This document shows positions 1 to 7,864 of a stretch of DNA of 13,150 bases, piece after piece. The stretch's first letter is position 1, and each line of letters begins with the position of its first letter. The notes under the pieces are model-generated. The model worked only from the letters and a program-made list of their open reading frames with translations. It made no database searches and had not been told where the DNA came from. The stretch spans positions 1-13,150 of the forward strand of contig NCJR01000021.1 in assembly GCA_002282555.1 (NCBI GenBank), read 5' to 3'. Source of the DNA: Rhodobacterales bacterium 34-62-10 (GTDB taxonomy: Bacteria > Pseudomonadota > Alphaproteobacteria > Rhodobacterales > Rhodobacteraceae). The translations under genes and the position numbers were made by a program.

Positions 1-38
1 GTGAAGACGGCAATATCGGATGGATCGACCCGCGATAA
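1..38 (+). CDS. hpf: Ribosome hibernation promoting factor, C-terminal end only (partial)
   Basis: Only the last codons are in the window. Read from base 3 they give EDGNIGWIDPR and a TAA stop at 36-38. This matches the C-terminal end of long-form HPF proteins, which dimerise ribosomes in stationary phase and typically end in an RxDGNIGxI(D/E)P-like sequence. The ptsN gene follows 39 bases downstream on the same strand, and hpf-ptsN is a familiar proteobacterial pair, which supports the call. The stop codon lies inside a perfect palindrome (31-49). So little sequence is visible that the call rests on this short tail plus context. Confidence 0.7.
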   Translation, partial: EDGNIGWIDPR

Positions 39-49
39 TCATTATCGCG
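31..49. promoter_or_regulatory. Perfect 19-bp palindrome between hpf and ptsN
   Basis: CGCGATAATCATTATCGCG has two perfectly complementary 9-bp arms around a single central C. It overlaps the hpf stop codon and lies 28 bases before the ptsN start. The core GATAAT-n-ATTATC (34-46) equals the 6-1-6 unit of the classical enterobacterial Fur box, so a Fur/Mur-family operator is one reading. As RNA it could also form an 8-bp stem with a UCA loop. No T-run follows, so an ordinary intrinsic terminator is unlikely. The symmetry is seen directly; the function is not established. Confidence 0.5.
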
Positions 50-77
50 ACCCCCGCAACCGGAGCTTTGAGCGACC

Positions 78-542
78 ATGAAGATTTCGACCATCCTCAA
101 GCCGGAGGCAGTGAAGGTTATTACCTCGGCCACCAGCAAGAAGCGCGTCCTTCATGATCTGGGCGACATGGCGGCATCGGTCTACAAGATCAATGCCGCC
201 GCAGCCGTCGAAGCGCTGATGGAGCGCGAGACGCTTGGACCAACAGGCGTGGGCCACGGTGTGGCCCTGCCCCATGCCCGTATCGCGGGGCTCGATTCCG
301 TGCAGGGCGCTTTCATGCTGCTGGAAAAGCCGATTGATTTCGACGCCGTTGATCGCGCGCCCGTCGATATCATCTTCGCGCTTTTCGCACCGGAAGACGC
401 CGGTGTCGAACACCTCAAAGCTTTGGCACTGGTGTCCAGAACGCTGCGCGAAGCTTCTGTCTGCACGAAACTGCGCGCAAATACCGATCCCGGCACGCTT
501 TACACCATCCTGACAGAAGCCCCCAGCTTTCAAGCGGCTTGA
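78..542 (+). CDS. ptsN: PTS IIA-like nitrogen regulatory protein PtsN (EIIA-Ntr)
   Basis: This 154-residue protein has the usual length of EIIA-Ntr. The phospho-acceptor is His66 in GVGHGVALPHAR (57-68), the family signature around the active histidine. The next stretch, GAFMLLEKPIDFDAVDRAPVD (77-97), and EHLKALALVSR (111-121) are also typical of the fold. EIIA-Ntr takes phosphate from the PtsP-NPr chain in the cytoplasm. It regulates other proteins, classically potassium transport and kinases, and does not transport sugar. The ATG at 78 starts directly on the conserved MKISxIL sequence; only a weak GGAG (62-65) lies upstream, so readthrough or coupling from hpf is likely. The stop is 6 bases from the stop of the convergent sulfotransferase gene. 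No PTS sugar genes are nearby. Confidence 0.95.
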   Translation: MKISTILKPEAVKVITSATSKKRVLHDLGDMAASVYKINAAAAVEALMERETLGPTGVGHGVALPHARIAGLDSVQGAFMLLEKPIDFDAVDRAPVDIIFALFAPEDAGVEHLKALALVSRTLREASVCTKLRANTDPGTLYTILTEAPSFQAA

Positions 543-547
543 CCGCT
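533..547. terminator. Possible short bidirectional terminator hairpin
   Basis: AGCGG (533-537) and CCGCT (543-547) form a 5-bp GC-rich stem around the loop CTTGA, which contains the ptsN stop codon. It lies exactly where the ptsN transcript and the long minus-strand glycan operon converge. There is no T-tract on either side, so this is at best a weak terminator, and a chance repeat this short is possible. Confidence 0.25.
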
Positions 548-548
548 A

Positions 549-1985
549 TCAGCCCGCAACCTGCCAAGGGCCGAACCCAAAACCGATGTAATCCCGTTGA
601 TAAATCGTGCTGACCAGATCTTCGATCTGATCGTCATAGATGTCGCCCAGTTCGAATGGTCTGCCCGACGCGGCAACCTGCGGAGCCGCAGGATCGGGAT
701 GACCAAGTTGCTGCGCCAAAGCTGGCAGATAAACTTCGATCTCATCTTCGCGCAGGATCATGTCCGGCAGGACAAACTGGGCATAGCCTTGCAAAACCTG
801 CATCTGCGTCGCCCATGACGCATCCACGCGCACCGTCGTCTGTCCCGCTAGATTGGCCTTGAGAAACTCCAGAAACACGACAAAAGCGGCGCGGTGCGTT
901 GCTCGATCATAGCTGGCATCGGGTTGGCCTTCAGGGATCGGCAAGCCATAGGACTTTCGCAGAATCCGTCGGATTTCCGCGAAATGCCCGGGGCCCTTCA
1001 TCAGGATACGATCGCAGAACGCAGCGTGGGCGCGGGCTGCCGGATGACGCAGGACCGTAAAGCTGCGATGACCGGGGTGGCCGCGCATCCACTGTCGCAA
1101 GGTTTTCTGGGTGAAGTCGCTCTGCAATTCATCGACGCCCACGCCATCCAGATCAGCCAGCCAGCGCTGAACCGTATCCTCGGGTCCTGATCGTATCGGC
1201 AGAAACAGCAGTGGCGTGCGTTTTGCCGCAACATAGCCCGGCACCGCTGCACCGCGACGCGGCTCGAAATTCGGCGTTCGCGTCAGGTTGAACCTGTCCA
1301 GCCGCGCCAAGGCATCGGCCATCTGGTCGAAATTCCGCACCTTTTCCGACAGTGGCTCCGGGTTCTGTTTCTTGAGGCTGTCGTCAAGACTGTCCAACTG
1401 TTGCGCGATCCCCAGAAACCGCGCCAAGCCGTTCATGACGGCCACATCCTGCAGGTCCTCATAAGCGACATAAAAGGCGGTTTGTCCGGTGATCTGCAAC
1501 GCATGCAGAAGATGAACCTGAAACTCCTGCAGAGCGGCCAGATGCGCTTCGAACTCGACCCGGTCGAACACGGCATCCGCGTCTTTGCGCTTGGTGACAT
1601 TCGTCAGCTTCCACTGCCCCGTCGCCTGCGCGATCTTCCACGAGACATAGCTTTCCACGGGATTACGGGTCAGGATGATCTTGGCACAGCGCGGATCGGA
1701 AAGTGCAATGTCCAACACCCGCGGGTCATGATCATGAAAGAACCTGAATCCGCCCAGTCCGTCGGTGCCATGCTTGATGGCTTCGATCAGCCGCGCAGGA
1801 TTGGCATCCCGCATCGGTTGGGTGATGCCCAGAATCTCGGTCCGGTTGGGGTAGCCAATGAAATGCGGATTGAACGCCTCGCCATGACAGGTCAGGCCAG
1901 CATAGGCATTCAGGTTCGTCTCAAGAAAATTCGACCCTGTCCGCATCTCGGCAAAGACGATGAAATAATCAAATTTTTCCGACAT
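549..1985 (-). CDS. Sulfotransferase family protein, NodH/Stf0-like with a second sulfotransferase-like half
   Basis: This 478-residue cytoplasmic-type protein has no signal peptide or membrane segment. The N-terminal half carries a PAPS 5'-phosphosulfate loop, EMRTGSNFLE (13-22), and the matching 3'-phosphate motif LTRNPVESYVSWK (105-117), as in Stf0/NodH-type carbohydrate sulfotransferases. The second half (about 258-473) repeats the plan of Sulfotransfer_2-like enzymes. It has LFLPIRSGPEDTVQRWL (260-276), FTVLRHPAARAHAAFC (309-324) and a terminal YQRDYIGFGF (462-471) like the family's Y-x-x-D-F-x-x-F-G-Y ending. Its phosphosulfate loop looks degenerate. The likely role is PAPS-dependent sulfation of the glycan made by the upstream genes. 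The ATG starts 2 bases after the GT14 stop, with GAGG too close to act as a normal ribosome site, so translational coupling is likely. It is the last gene of the operon. The sulfotransferase family is secure; the acceptor is unknown. Confidence 0.85.
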   Translation of the reverse strand: MSEKFDYFIVFAEMRTGSNFLETNLNAYAGLTCHGEAFNPHFIGYPNRTEILGITQPMRDANPARLIEAIKHGTDGLGGFRFFHDHDPRVLDIALSDPRCAKIILTRNPVESYVSWKIAQATGQWKLTNVTKRKDADAVFDRVEFEAHLAALQEFQVHLLHALQITGQTAFYVAYEDLQDVAVMNGLARFLGIAQQLDSLDDSLKKQNPEPLSEKVRNFDQMADALARLDRFNLTRTPNFEPRRGAAVPGYVAAKRTPLLFLPIRSGPEDTVQRWLADLDGVGVDELQSDFTQKTLRQWMRGHPGHRSFTVLRHPAARAHAAFCDRILMKGPGHFAEIRRILRKSYGLPIPEGQPDASYDRATHRAAFVVFLEFLKANLAGQTTVRVDASWATQMQVLQGYAQFVLPDMILREDEIEVYLPALAQQLGHPDPAAPQVAASGRPFELGDIYDDQIEDLVSTIYQRDYIGFGFGPWQVAG

Positions 1986-1987
1986 CC

Positions 1988-3685
1988 TCAGCGCACCAGA
2001 TAAGGTTTGCGCGGTGATTGCTGCGTCGGTTGCATGTCGCGCGTCACAGGGAAATCCCCCATCAGATAGGGATGCATTCCCTGATTCTTCAAATTCTGCA
2101 GGAATTGACCAAAGCCATCCAGTTCAACCATCTTGGGCACTTCCGACAGACGACGCAGACCTCTGTTCCCGATCTCGTCAAGGATGGTCTGCAAAGGCTC
2201 CATCGGCGCCTCAATGAATTCGGCCATCGTCCAGATCCGCACCCGCGCCTTCACATAGGGCGAGCGCAGAATATCCAGATGCTCGCTTTCGATCTTCTGA
2301 AGAAGGGCGGCATCACGTCGGATATCGGCAAAATTCCGGTTGGACCGGAACAAAGGCACTGCCCAGGCACCCGTGATCACCGACACTTGGGCATTCGGGT
2401 CCTTGGCAAATTGCCAACTGATATCCTGTGAATCCGCAGGGCCGAATTGAAAACACTGCCGCTCGCCCCGCGTATTCCAGATCAGATTGCAAAGAAACGA
2501 GCGTGGGTTGTAGTCGCGCAACTTGGCACTGTCGCACAACCCGCCGTTCATCACGCTTTGCCCACCAGCGAATTCGACACGGTCCGGCGCGAAAAGATGG
2601 CCATGCACCCGCGCGCCTGTCGACTTGGCCAGCCATTCCTCAAAATCCTCGAACAGGTCAGAAAACCCTTCGAAAATGGAATATGGACCCGACGTCACGC
2701 CGTTTTCCCATCCCGCGTTGGGGAAACGGCTTTGCATGTACAGACCGGCCCGCCCCCGTGTCCGCCGCTCGACCGCCTTGGCGAAGATACGGTCGATCTT
2801 GCCGGGGTTTGGTTCGGTGCGCTTCATTGCACCCGCGGCATCGGTCAGAAACACCTCATACAGCCGATTGGCATGAGGCCAGATCTTTCGAGCCACAAAA
2901 CAATCCGACCGCCGCAGCAATTGCAGATGGTCGTCATAGAAGATATGCGGCTTGCCCTGAAAGTCGAACTTGCTCAGCGTCAGAGAGCGGCTTTCGATCT
3001 GACTGGAGTAAAGCCGCGCAAGTGATTGAAAATAGCTTTCATCCGGAATCCAGACCTGCTTGAAAAACCTGTCATAGGTCGCACGTTCCGGGTCTTGCAG
3101 GATCGCGGACAGCGTCTGTCTGGTCAGGCACCACCATTGGCTGCCCATATGCGGCACAAGGCCGTTGGGCATCTTGCGCTTGAGGCCCAGCTTGCGCTGC
3201 AGTTTGACGAAGCCATCGAACAACATCCGGCGCCGCTTCCACGAAAATGGAAACCGCAGGGTGAACCGTTCCTGATCCAGCCCGCCCACGGTCCAAGGCA
3301 CATCCGCGGTCGTCGCGCTTTCTATAAAGTCGGTACGCGGCCGGGCCGCCAGATAGTCAATCAACTCCTGCACCGGGCGCAACGGCAAGCAAGAGCCGGA
3401 CGCCAGATAAACGTGCCTGACATCCCCGAACTCTGCCAGCATCAGTTCCGACGCAGCCTGCGATGCCGCTACAATTCCCCATGTCCCCCACTCGCAGCGG
3501 TGACGCTTGGAAAACCGAACCAGCGGGACGTCAGACAACGACGCTACAAACGCCGCGTGGGTCTTCTTCGATACCGATTTGTCGACATGGATCACCACAG
3601 GGCAACCGCCAGCCGCCCAATGCCTGGCGACTTGCTCGGCCCGGCCCAGCGCCGTGTGAACCAGCATGACGATTCCGACGGTCAC
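1988..3685 (-). CDS. Core-2/I-branching enzyme-like (GT14) glycosyltransferase with a large unknown C-terminal half
   Basis: The N-terminal ~280 of 565 residues look like the Core-2/I-branching (GT14) family, known for beta-1,6-N-acetylglucosaminyl branching. The visible motifs are VIHVDK (31-36), a YLASGSCLPL segment (93-102) like the family's SGxDYPL, GSQWWCLTR (181-189) and PDESYFQSL (214-222). Residues about 290-550 do not resemble a glycosyltransferase I know. I recall Rhodobacteraceae GT14 proteins with an attached DUF of this kind (DUF5927/DUF5928), but that is memory, not a search. No signal peptide or membrane segment is seen. The start is GTG, with AGGGGA seven bases upstream, and it overlaps the preceding GT2 stop by four bases (GTGA). 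It probably adds a branch to the locus glycan. The donor sugar cannot be read from the sequence. Confidence 0.8.
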   Translation of the reverse strand: MTVGIVMLVHTALGRAEQVARHWAAGGCPVVIHVDKSVSKKTHAAFVASLSDVPLVRFSKRHRCEWGTWGIVAASQAASELMLAEFGDVRHVYLASGSCLPLRPVQELIDYLAARPRTDFIESATTADVPWTVGGLDQERFTLRFPFSWKRRRMLFDGFVKLQRKLGLKRKMPNGLVPHMGSQWWCLTRQTLSAILQDPERATYDRFFKQVWIPDESYFQSLARLYSSQIESRSLTLSKFDFQGKPHIFYDDHLQLLRRSDCFVARKIWPHANRLYEVFLTDAAGAMKRTEPNPGKIDRIFAKAVERRTRGRAGLYMQSRFPNAGWENGVTSGPYSIFEGFSDLFEDFEEWLAKSTGARVHGHLFAPDRVEFAGGQSVMNGGLCDSAKLRDYNPRSFLCNLIWNTRGERQCFQFGPADSQDISWQFAKDPNAQVSVITGAWAVPLFRSNRNFADIRRDAALLQKIESEHLDILRSPYVKARVRIWTMAEFIEAPMEPLQTILDEIGNRGLRRLSEVPKMVELDGFGQFLQNLKNQGMHPYLMGDFPVTRDMQPTQQSPRKPYLVR

Positions 3686-4692
3686 GCCCAGTTCCCCTTG
3701 GACATAAGCCCCAAAATCTCAAGCTGGCGCCAGTTGATGTATCGTTCCGACCACTTGCACCACAGATCCGGGTTGGACTGCAGATTCTCGGCATAGGCCT
3801 TGTACTCGACCGATGCGGCATAGTGCTGTTTACGCGTCAGCTCCTCGGCGGCCTTGGCCGAGAACGTGTCCAGAAACTTGGCATGAAGCAGCACGCCACT
3901 GGCTTTCTCACCACCCCACTCGTCATAAACAAGGTTCAGGCCACGCGGGAGCAGCATATGGGTCGAGCTGACATAAGCGTAACGGCGATCCCACTTGACC
4001 AGTGGTATCTTGTTGAGGGCAGGCGCCTTCTCTGGCCGATCCGGAAAGAAGACACGGCTACGCGGTCCGCCCTGTATCCAGAGATTGCCGAAGCGCTTGT
4101 TCCGAGAGATGGAATAATTGCCCGCATCGAACCAGTTCGCGATCTCCATCGGGTCCTGACCCGGGTGATAGGGCTGCGCGTCCAATGGACCCTTTGGATA
4201 CATATCCAGCAGCATCGCGGAAAAGGACTTGATGGAAGACGCATCCAGCCAGTCGGTCAAAGCCCGCAGCGGACGGGTGTCACAAAACGGATAGATCAGG
4301 AATTCGTCAGGATCGACAACCAGCGACCAATGACCATGGGCATGGCGTGATTGCAGCCAATTCAACCAATCCACACCGAACCGCGCCCGCTTGTACCCAT
4401 GCCGGCTGTGCCAAAGCGAAACATCAGGCTGATCCGCCAGATATTCATAAGTGCCGTCCGTGCTGTCGTTATCCACCAAAAGAAAGTGGTTCACGCCCAT
4501 GTCGCGGTAATATTGCAGGAAATAGGGCAGGCGGATCTGTTCGTTCCGCATGGTCGAAAACAGCAATATGTCGCCGGGATTTATCTTGCCCGTCCGGTCC
4601 GTGACGGCGCGCAGTTCACGCCGCTTGCGCCAAGCACGCAACAGCCATCGCTTTCGCTGAAGCCGCAGGCGATATGACTGCCAGACGCCCAA
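3682..4692 (-). CDS. Glycosyltransferase family 2 protein (PF13704-like)
   Basis: The enzyme has a GT-A fold start: ILLFSTMRNE, then FLLVDNDSTDGTYEYL, where the VDNxSxDGT segment binds nucleotide-sugar. VVDPDEFLIYP carries the metal-binding D-x-D-type acidic pair. This pattern is that of the short GT2 group annotated as PF13704. No membrane segment is seen, so it should act at the inner face of the membrane on a growing lipid-linked or capsular chain. Start choice: the frame is open to a TTG at 4740 and a GTG at 4737, one base after the GT4 stop, but neither has a ribosome site. A TTG at 4692 is preceded by GGAGAAGG (4699-4706) at a 6-base spacing and gives an N-terminus MGVWQSYRLRL of 336 residues, so I chose it. 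The stop overlaps the GT14 start by four bases. Donor and acceptor are unknown. Confidence 0.85.
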   Translation of the reverse strand: MGVWQSYRLRLQRKRWLLRAWRKRRELRAVTDRTGKINPGDILLFSTMRNEQIRLPYFLQYYRDMGVNHFLLVDNDSTDGTYEYLADQPDVSLWHSRHGYKRARFGVDWLNWLQSRHAHGHWSLVVDPDEFLIYPFCDTRPLRALTDWLDASSIKSFSAMLLDMYPKGPLDAQPYHPGQDPMEIANWFDAGNYSISRNKRFGNLWIQGGPRSRVFFPDRPEKAPALNKIPLVKWDRRYAYVSSTHMLLPRGLNLVYDEWGGEKASGVLLHAKFLDTFSAKAAEELTRKQHYAASVEYKAYAENLQSNPDLWCKWSERYINWRQLEILGLMSKGNWA

Positions 4693-4698
4693 ACCGTG

Positions 4699-4706
4699 CC
4701 TTCTCC
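4699..4706 (-). promoter_or_regulatory. Strong ribosome binding site that decides the GT2 start
   Basis: On the minus strand GGAGAAGG lies six bases before the TTG at 4692-4690. It sits inside the longer open frame that would begin at 4740 or 4737, where no purine-rich site precedes the start. This favours the shorter protein despite its TTG start codon. Confidence 0.55.
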
Positions 4707-4741
4707 AACCTAAGGTGCCTGCCTGCGGCCCCTTCACCAAA

Positions 4742-6007
4742 TCACAAACGGCTTAACACAGTATTGAAATGCGCCTGCCAAGTCGGAGGCTGGAACTTCT
4801 TGCCCGTGATCTGCCCATTGGTCTGGCTATGTGCCAGATGTTCTATTTCTTGCCGCCAAAGATACCTGTCCTGAACGCTTGCGTAAACGGGATTATCACC
4901 AAGGATTTCGACATAGATATCAAGACTGTTACAGATGATCGGCAATCCCGCTGAAAGCGCCTCGATCGGCGGCAGCCCGAACCCTTCGGCATGACTTGGA
5001 AAAAGTGCGCCGCGCATGGCCGGCAAAAGCGCGGCGATCTGCCCATCCGTCAGTCCCCCAACCTCGAACACGTGACGCCCCATCATGGGATCACTGTCCA
5101 GCCGCGCAAAGACAGCCGCATTGTTCCATCCCCTTGCGCCACATATCAAAAGCTGCGGCATCCTCTCGGGGGTCATGTCCCGCACCATCTCGGCCCACAG
5201 ATCAAGCAGGAACATATGGTTCTTGCGTGGCTCAATCGTGCCGATCGTGATGAAGGCGGGTCTGTTCGGGTCGAAGCCGCTTGGCAACCTGAGGTCCGGG
5301 TCCGGCTCATGATTACTGATCCCAAGCCTGGCAACCAGCGTCTCGGGCACTGCGCCGCGCGGTTCCATATGGCGGATGACATCGGCGCGCGTACAGGCCG
5401 AATTGCACAGGATCAACGCGGCGTGCGTCTGCACCCGTGCCAGCATGCTCCGAAACGCAGCGTCCATTCCGGGGCGCTGATACTGCGGAAAATCCAGCGG
5501 AATAGTGTCATGTATCATGACCACGACAGGCGCGCGCAGGCTCTGTTTCAGGGCGACCAGAACCCGCTCAGTCAGATTGGCGTGACCCACGTTCACATAG
5601 GCCGTGCCGCGCGGAAGGTGACGCAACAGCATCTTCGACAGACGTGATGGCAAGCATCTATCAATCGCAACACGCCGCAAATCCGCTTCGGCGCGCTGTC
5701 GGATCGGATCAAGCTTGCGCCGAAGCCGTGACAAAAGATCGGCGCGTCCCCAAGGCGCGTCGCCGGTCACCCTTTCCAACAGGAACCGACACCCGCGCCG
5801 GTCCAGCAGAAGATAGCCCCATGCGCTTCTGACAAGCCCATAAACAGGCACTGTTTCCGCCAAAAACGCCCGAAGATATGCCAGTTCCACCCGGTCGATC
5901 CCGGTCTGCGTTCGACCAGCGCGGCTCACAAGGCGCGAAAGGTCCAAAAGCCGCGCCGGGCTCGGTTCAGGCACTGTAACGCCCGTTTTGGTGCCAACGC
6001 CAGGCAT
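4742..6007 (-). CDS. Glycosyltransferase family 4 (GT-B fold)
   Basis: This is a GT-B enzyme of up to 421 residues. The C-terminal domain has the family 4 signatures: ITIGTIEPRKNH (253-264), which binds the donor phosphates, and FPSHAEGFGLPPIEALSAGLP (336-356) with the E-x7-E pair. The N-terminal domain has VVMIHDTIPLDFP (162-174) and a leading LLDLSRLVSRAGRTQTGIDR stretch (20-39), a pattern I associate with GT4 enzymes of polysaccharide clusters. It probably adds a hexose such as glucose, galactose or mannose from a nucleotide sugar in the cytoplasm; the exact donor cannot be read. Start: ATG at 6007 overlaps galE by 41 bases and has a GAGG 13 bases upstream. A GTG at 5974 would overlap by only 8 bases but has a poor ribosome site. 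Both keep the whole domain. The GT2 gene follows. Confidence 0.88.
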   Translation of the reverse strand: MPGVGTKTGVTVPEPSPARLLDLSRLVSRAGRTQTGIDRVELAYLRAFLAETVPVYGLVRSAWGYLLLDRRGCRFLLERVTGDAPWGRADLLSRLRRKLDPIRQRAEADLRRVAIDRCLPSRLSKMLLRHLPRGTAYVNVGHANLTERVLVALKQSLRAPVVVMIHDTIPLDFPQYQRPGMDAAFRSMLARVQTHAALILCNSACTRADVIRHMEPRGAVPETLVARLGISNHEPDPDLRLPSGFDPNRPAFITIGTIEPRKNHMFLLDLWAEMVRDMTPERMPQLLICGARGWNNAAVFARLDSDPMMGRHVFEVGGLTDGQIAALLPAMRGALFPSHAEGFGLPPIEALSAGLPIICNSLDIYVEILGDNPVYASVQDRYLWRQEIEHLAHSQTNGQITGKKFQPPTWQAHFNTVLSRL

Positions 6008-6950
6008 CGGTGATCATGGACCTCAAGGTTGACCGCCCGGGTGCCCAGCCCAATTCTTGCGTCGCTCGGGTCGAGCCGGACACAAGCTTGGTGCAATCAC
6101 CAGCACGCCGCGGCCCTTCGGCGAAAGGCACATCGCGATTGGTCACGAAGCGCGATTGCTCGATTACCTCGCGCACGGAAAAACCCGTTCCAGTGCCAAG
6201 GTTGAAAACCTGACTGCCCCGTTTGTTCTCAAGCCACTTCAGCCCCAGAATATGCGCGTCGACCAGGTCGCAGACATGGACATAGTCCCGGATGCAGGTT
6301 CCGTCCGGTGTCGGGTAATCCGTTCCATGGATCGTCAGGGCTGCTCGCTTGCCCGCGATAGCGTCAAGGATCAGCGGAACCAGATGCGTTTCTGGCTGAT
6401 GAAACTCGCCCACCTCACCCTCGGGGTCGGCGCCAGCGACGTTGAAGTATCTGAAAATCACATGGTTCAGGCCATGTGCGACCCCGAAATCCCTCAGGAT
6501 TTCCTCGATCGCACGCTTGCTTGCGCCATAGGCGTTGATCGGCTGTTGCGCGCTATCTTCATCCAGAAGCACATTGTCCTGATCGCCGTAGGTGGCACAG
6601 GTCGATGAGAAAACAAAATCAAGACATCCTGCCGCAACCGCCGCTTCGATCAGGCACAAGGAACCTGTCACGTTGTTGGACCAGTATTTTCCCGGGTCCG
6701 ACATGCTTTCGCCGACCTGACTGAGAGCCGCAAAATGCATTACGGCACAGGGTCTATGCGTCTCAAAAACCGAAGCAAGCCGGTCTTTGTCCCGCAAATC
6801 GCCTTGCTCGAACGGGCCGAACTTCACAGCATCCCGCCAGCCGGTGCTCAGATTGTCAAAGGTGACGGGTAGATAACCCGCATTGCGCAACGCCTTGCAA
6901 GCGTGCGAGCCGATATAGCCCGCACCCCCCGTCACCAGAACAGTCTTCAC
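5967..6950 (-). CDS. galE: UDP-glucose 4-epimerase GalE
   Basis: This 327-residue extended short-chain dehydrogenase has its NAD-binding loop TGGAGYIGS at 7-15. The catalytic set is Thr117 (in SSTCATYG, where E. coli has Ser124), Tyr141 and Lys145 in YGASK. The substrate segments RYFNVAGADPEG (167-178) and CIRDYVHVCDL (219-229) are those of GalE. It interconverts UDP-glucose and UDP-galactose (or the N-acetyl forms) in the cytoplasm. Its position 20 bases after galU fits a supply of UDP-hexoses to the glycosyltransferases downstream. The start is GTG, chosen because MKTVLVTGG begins there and a GGGGGTGG ribosome site lies just upstream. It is slightly shorter than E. coli GalE (338). Substrate preference cannot be settled by eye. 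Confidence 0.95.
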   Translation of the reverse strand: MKTVLVTGGAGYIGSHACKALRNAGYLPVTFDNLSTGWRDAVKFGPFEQGDLRDKDRLASVFETHRPCAVMHFAALSQVGESMSDPGKYWSNNVTGSLCLIEAAVAAGCLDFVFSSTCATYGDQDNVLLDEDSAQQPINAYGASKRAIEEILRDFGVAHGLNHVIFRYFNVAGADPEGEVGEFHQPETHLVPLILDAIAGKRAALTIHGTDYPTPDGTCIRDYVHVCDLVDAHILGLKWLENKRGSQVFNLGTGTGFSVREVIEQSRFVTNRDVPFAEGPRRAGDCTKLVSGSTRATQELGWAPGRSTLRSMITDAWRWHQNGRYSA

Positions 6951-6970
6951 GACGCCACCCCCGGACCGAT

Positions 6971-7864
6971 TTACTCTGCAGCAAGGTCCTGAGCGATGAT
7001 TTCGCGCAGGTAACGCGCCAGATCGTCACGCAGATCCTCACGCGACAACCCGAATGACACGGTCGCCTGCAGGAATCCGGCCTTCGAGCCACAATCGAAC
7101 CGCTGCCCACGGAAACGATAACCATACACCTTGCGGTCCGCCTCGATCTCTTGCGCGATGGCGTCGGTCAGCTGAATTTCACCGCCTGCACCTGTCTTCA
7201 TCTTGTTGAGATTGTTCAGAACGTGCGGTGTCAGGATGTAACGACCGATGACAGCCAGATTTGATGGTTGTGTGCCGGGGGCGGGCTTCTCGACCATCCC
7301 CTTGACCGAAACCACAGAACCCATGTCATCCTGAATATCCAGAATACCATAGGATGACGCACGCTCTGGCGACACTTCCATCGCGGCGACGATATTGCCG
7401 CCAGTCTCGGCATAAGCCTCGACCATCTGTTGAAGGCAGGGTTTCTCTGCGGCAATCACGTCATCCGGCAGGATAACGGCAAAAGGTTCATCACCGATCA
7501 GACGGCGCGCGCACCAGACGGCATGACCCAAGCCCAACGCCTTGTGCTGCCGGATATAGGCGATGGCACCACTGTCCATATTGGTGGTCTTCAGGATTTC
7601 GAGAAGCTCGGTCTTGCCCTTCTTGCGCAACTCGGATTCCAGCTGCGGCGCGTGGTCAAAGTAATCCTCCAGCGCACCTTTCCCGCGAGAGGTCACAAAG
7701 ATGAACTCCTTGATCCCGGCCGCACGCGCCTCGTCAATCGCGTATTGGATCAGCGGCCGGTCCACCAGCGTCATGATCTCCTTCGGAACCGACTTCGTGG
7801 CGGGCAGGAAACGTGTCCCAAGACCAGCAACTGGAAAGATGGCTTTCGTAACTTTTTTAGGCAT
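6971..7864 (-). CDS. galU: UTP-glucose-1-phosphate uridylyltransferase GalU
   Basis: This 297-residue nucleotidyltransferase opens with KAIFPVAGLGTRFLPATKS (7-25) and then VPKEIMTLVDRPLIQYAIDE (26-45), the GalU signature for UTP binding. Further hallmarks are FAVILPDDVI (128-137), MVEKP (190-194), GEIQLTDAI (228-236) and FDCGSKAGFLQA (256-267). It joins UTP and glucose-1-phosphate to form UDP-glucose, precursor of exopolysaccharide, LPS sugars and, via GalE, UDP-galactose. The ATG at 7864 has GAGG eight bases upstream. It is the first gene after a 154-bp gap that holds a candidate promoter, so it probably heads the galU-to-sulfotransferase transcription unit. Confidence 0.97.
   Translation of the reverse strand: MPKKVTKAIFPVAGLGTRFLPATKSVPKEIMTLVDRPLIQYAIDEARAAGIKEFIFVTSRGKGALEDYFDHAPQLESELRKKGKTELLEILKTTNMDSGAIAYIRQHKALGLGHAVWCARRLIGDEPFAVILPDDVIAAEKPCLQQMVEAYAETGGNIVAAMEVSPERASSYGILDIQDDMGSVVSVKGMVEKPAPGTQPSNLAVIGRYILTPHVLNNLNKMKTGAGGEIQLTDAIAQEIEADRKVYGYRFRGQRFDCGSKAGFLQATVSFGLSREDLRDDLARYLREIIAQDLAAE

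Noticed and set aside
42..533. Minus-strand open frame of 163 codons opposite ptsN
   Set aside because: It is the reverse shadow of ptsN, whose phosphohistidine motif is clear; no domain is seen in the reverse product.
1401..2003. Plus-strand open frame of 200 codons opposite the sulfotransferase
   Set aside because: It is antisense to the conserved PAPS-binding part of the sulfotransferase, with no ribosome site or known motif; a shadow frame.
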